A stretch of DNA of 64,000 bases from contig JAAONU010000011.1 of assembly GCA_012932295.1 (NCBI GenBank), positions 45,634,352-45,698,351 of the forward strand, in the 5' to 3' direction. A model generated the notes under the pieces. That model saw nothing but the letters and a program-made list of their open reading frames with translations. It did not search any database and was not told where the DNA came from. Positions 61,101-64,000 of the stretch are shown here, piece after piece. Both the position numbers and the translations under genes were made by a program. The stretch's first letter is position 1. Every line of letters starts with the position of its first letter. Origin of the DNA: Cyclina sinensis (taxonomy: Eukaryota > Mollusca > Bivalvia > Venerida > Veneridae).

Positions 61101-64000
61101 GAAAAAATATATAAAAGTTAGTTGTTCATATATATATTGTGTTATGCCAGGGCTATCATGTCAAGAATTCTTAAAAAACAGCATTTTACTAATATTTAGG
61201 TTTTATGGAAATCCAAAATACAAAGTAAATGTGCAAGAAAATGTATTTCCTTCTCCAAAAATAGGCCCAATGATTAATAATCTGATGTAAAAATACAACC
61301 ACATAACACATAATGAAAGAAGATAGACAACAGCTGTCATTAAAATACAGACTCAAAACATGTATTTAATGCAGTTTACTAAACTTAGTACAAAACACTT
61401 CATACAAAACCTGTCAAATTTTAAACCAGACTGTATACTTAAACATAAGTGTATTACAAAAGAAGTTCATGAGTCATTAGGAAGGAAACATTAATGCTTC
61501 TGCTTTTCTGTGAATTACATAAATAGAACCTGACTACCATATATGTTTACAGAATAATAGGTTTTTTTCTTTTAGACTACCTCAATGTAAAATAATGCCT
61601 GTCTAAAATAGAGTTTGATGGCAATATAACTTTTCAGTATAATGAGTTTTTCTTGATTACTTCCATAAAAATGTCTAGGTGAAACATTAGTTCCATTCCC
61701 AAGAAGAATATAAACTATATGCAGAACCATTCAGCTACATGTTACTAACTTGAAATTTTACAATAAAATAACTGTCAATCACACCTTTGTACATGAAGGA
61801 TAATCTCTGGAACAAATTAATACAACCCCCTGTCAGTTCTGCAGCTCAAATGCTTAGACAGAATTTCAGCAAATGAAATATAATCACCTCAGATCAATGA
61901 CCACCTGAATTAATTTGGTCAGTGCCTCAGATTGAAAGACATAAATGATATTTTGCTACTTTTTTTCCTAAAGGTGAAATAAGGTTCATAATACAAGGAA
62001 GACCTTGACCTTTTAAATAATTTCTTCTGTATGACACTGACCTTAAAAGTAGCAATCCCAAGATAATACCCTAACAAGTGAACAGCACACCCAGTTTGTC
62101 CTTGACCTTAAGAAACAGTTCCAGTATGACCCTGAACTTTAAACACATTCATTATGACCTTCACATTTGGAACAATCGCAATCTCGGGTATCAAAACCTC
62201 TGCTGAGTAATGTAAAGCATCATCGGCTCTGTGGCCTTCTAATTATCTGAAGCAGTTCTAATCAATGTTGAAGTCGGCAAAATACAATAATAACGATATA
62301 CTTGCAGGAACCAGACTTAACAGAGGAATCCGAGAGCAGATCTGAGCAAAATATATGCAAGTCATCATTCTCACCTGACAGCCTTTGACACTGAATTAAT
62401 ATATTACATCTGATACATAATACTGACTAACAGACGACTAGTATTCACAAAGACGTGGTTTCACTTTGAAAAAGTACTGAGTTTTGTTACAGCAACATGC
62501 AGATTTGTAATTTCTCCCCAGCTACTTTGAGTTTTAACTGAATTGTAAATAATTAATGGAAGTTAAGGTTTAGGAATTTTAACTTAGAGTGTTATTGCTA
62601 CTTGAGAAAGTCTAATGGAACCTAAATTTGCAAATCAATAAGTGTGGAAAGAATGTACATTGCACTTACACGTACTTTGAGTTAGACTTGAGGTGATTCT
62701 GAGGGCTACGTGTAGTCTCCAAATAGAATTGGACAGCTACAACTTCAAACATGAAAATTACGTTTATTGTACATGTATTTGCACCTACACAAACGCATCC
62801 ATCAAAAACATGTACACACAAATACAGAGTGACTTTTAAATGTCAAACTTATCTTCTTACATTAATGAACAAACTTGATTTATGACAAAGTGATAGAAGG
62901 TGCATTACCATATGTTTTATTTATCAAATAGTAAGAAAACAGTCAACTGTGTATATAATGTATATGCACTGCAAAATGCTAATTGCCGAAAAAGACAATG
63001 ATAATTTAAAGCTTTTAACCTTAAGAGTACATTAAACAACAATAGGAGAGAGCCAATATTCTTTCATTAAGGTATAGTTTACAAACACCCCAGGGCTACA
63101 CTGTCACAACCTATTCCTTCAATAACGAACACTAAATGACTTATAAATGGTAAAACATTACAACAAATAGAAGGTCAAAGGTCAAGTGAGTGAGGCAAAG
63201 ATAACGATGTCAAATAGGGCATTAACCATTATTACCAAAATGAATGTAAGTCTAATTAAAAATATTTGACCAAACTGCATAATATATGATTAAAATGACT
63301 TTTTTTTGGTCCTGGAAATACTAATATACATGTCCTGAGTACCAGACTGATTTGGAAATTAACATACATTAAAGAACACACCCTACAATTAACTGAAGAT
63401 AAATTGTATATCTATTGTGTCTATCAATTTAGAAATAACTGATAATTCAAAGAAGATGTTCAAAAATGTCTCCTATAGACATTATTAAAGACTCATGAAA
63501 GTGTTCATATGGAATGGTTATTCGCCTAAAAATGGTTCAACAACAACTCTCTATACAAAAGACAAATATTAATGCATTCAGTTACTCCTGTTGTTTACTG
63601 ATACCTAGACATCAGATAATTCATTCAGTTTCATTCATATTTACATGAATTTTATAAGAAAACTGTACACTATAAATTTTACGGTAGGCCTCATCAGTAG
63701 CCTGAAATCCTGTGTGTTAGAAAATTAATAAAATAAATAAAAATAATATAAACAAATAAATGAAATAATAATAAAATAATTTTTGCAATAAGGGGAAACA
63801 ATTCTGACTGTACATGTATTACGGACACGACTCTTACTATAAGGAAACATTTTCACTGTTCTATGTAAATCATGTATATTTGTATTTTAAATGACATAAA
63901 ACTACTTTTCCAGCTAAAAAGGAAATTATTACAGACAAAAAAAAAACATTATTATATTCTACTAGGCCATAATTTTTTTTATTTTCCAGTTTACCGCTCC
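58184..64000. other. upstream part of the kinase intron, nothing recognised
   Basis: No exon encoding the missing PKD N-terminus was found on the minus strand, and no defined mobile element. An AT-rich AAATAA/AATAAT low-complexity tract occurs at 63722-63782. Confidence 0.5.

Noticed and set aside
62650..62760. Possible upstream PKD exon ending near a GTGTAAGT donor
   Set aside because: Open only briefly and its translation has no similarity to the PKD N-terminus.

Overview
This is a non-coding-rich, AT-rich animal nuclear segment. It has short GT-AG exons, introns up to about 12 kb, a LINE retrotransposon with a poly(A) tail and target-site duplication, tRNA-derived SINE heads, MITEs and satellites. 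The dispersed repeats have a bivalve-mollusc style: a hairpin-ended element with a 145-170 bp tandem core and an (ACGG)n-type tract, like the oyster 'pearl' and Donax clam repeats. A heterodont clam is my best guess; this is inference, since no species-diagnostic gene is present.

The one host gene is on the minus strand: protein kinase D (PKD/PRKD family). I could join 20 coding exons from 56293 down to the stop codon at 8404. All splice phases agree and they give an 829-residue open protein. It carries two complete C1 zinc fingers, an acidic linker, a PH domain and a full serine/threonine kinase domain with the PKD activation loop. The N-terminal 80 or so residues expected for the family were not found and probably lie beyond base 64000. 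Bases 1700-8403 lie downstream and may include a long 3' UTR.

The introns hold most of the mobile DNA. Intron 10 (17843-29383) carries a nearly intact 5.1 kb L1/Tx1-type LINE with one premature stop, a 35-bp satellite with a 420-bp (12-unit) higher-order period, a 144-bp foldback, nested hairpin elements and a 1.04 kb DNA transposon with an exact 8-bp target duplication. Introns 9, 3 and 1 carry further hairpin/tandem-repeat elements at 31.3-32.5, 39.8-40.2, 40.6-41.5, 49.1-50.3, 52.4-54.0 and 54.0-55.2 kb. Intron 1 and the upstream flank hold three copies of a TTAA-flanked MITE.

The most notable pattern is the set of about ten hairpin/tandem-repeat elements. Their cores are largely unrelated, but most share a 5' AACAAG start and a 5' hairpin. 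Their 3' ends share an (ACGG)-like microsatellite and a terminal hairpin whose arm is complementary to the 5' end, followed by an A-run. Every copy points to the plus strand, antisense to the kinase gene, as does the LINE. Two of them abut tail to head. A second notable point is a 41-bp tandem duplication at a kinase exon boundary that creates two extra copies of the 5' splice site.
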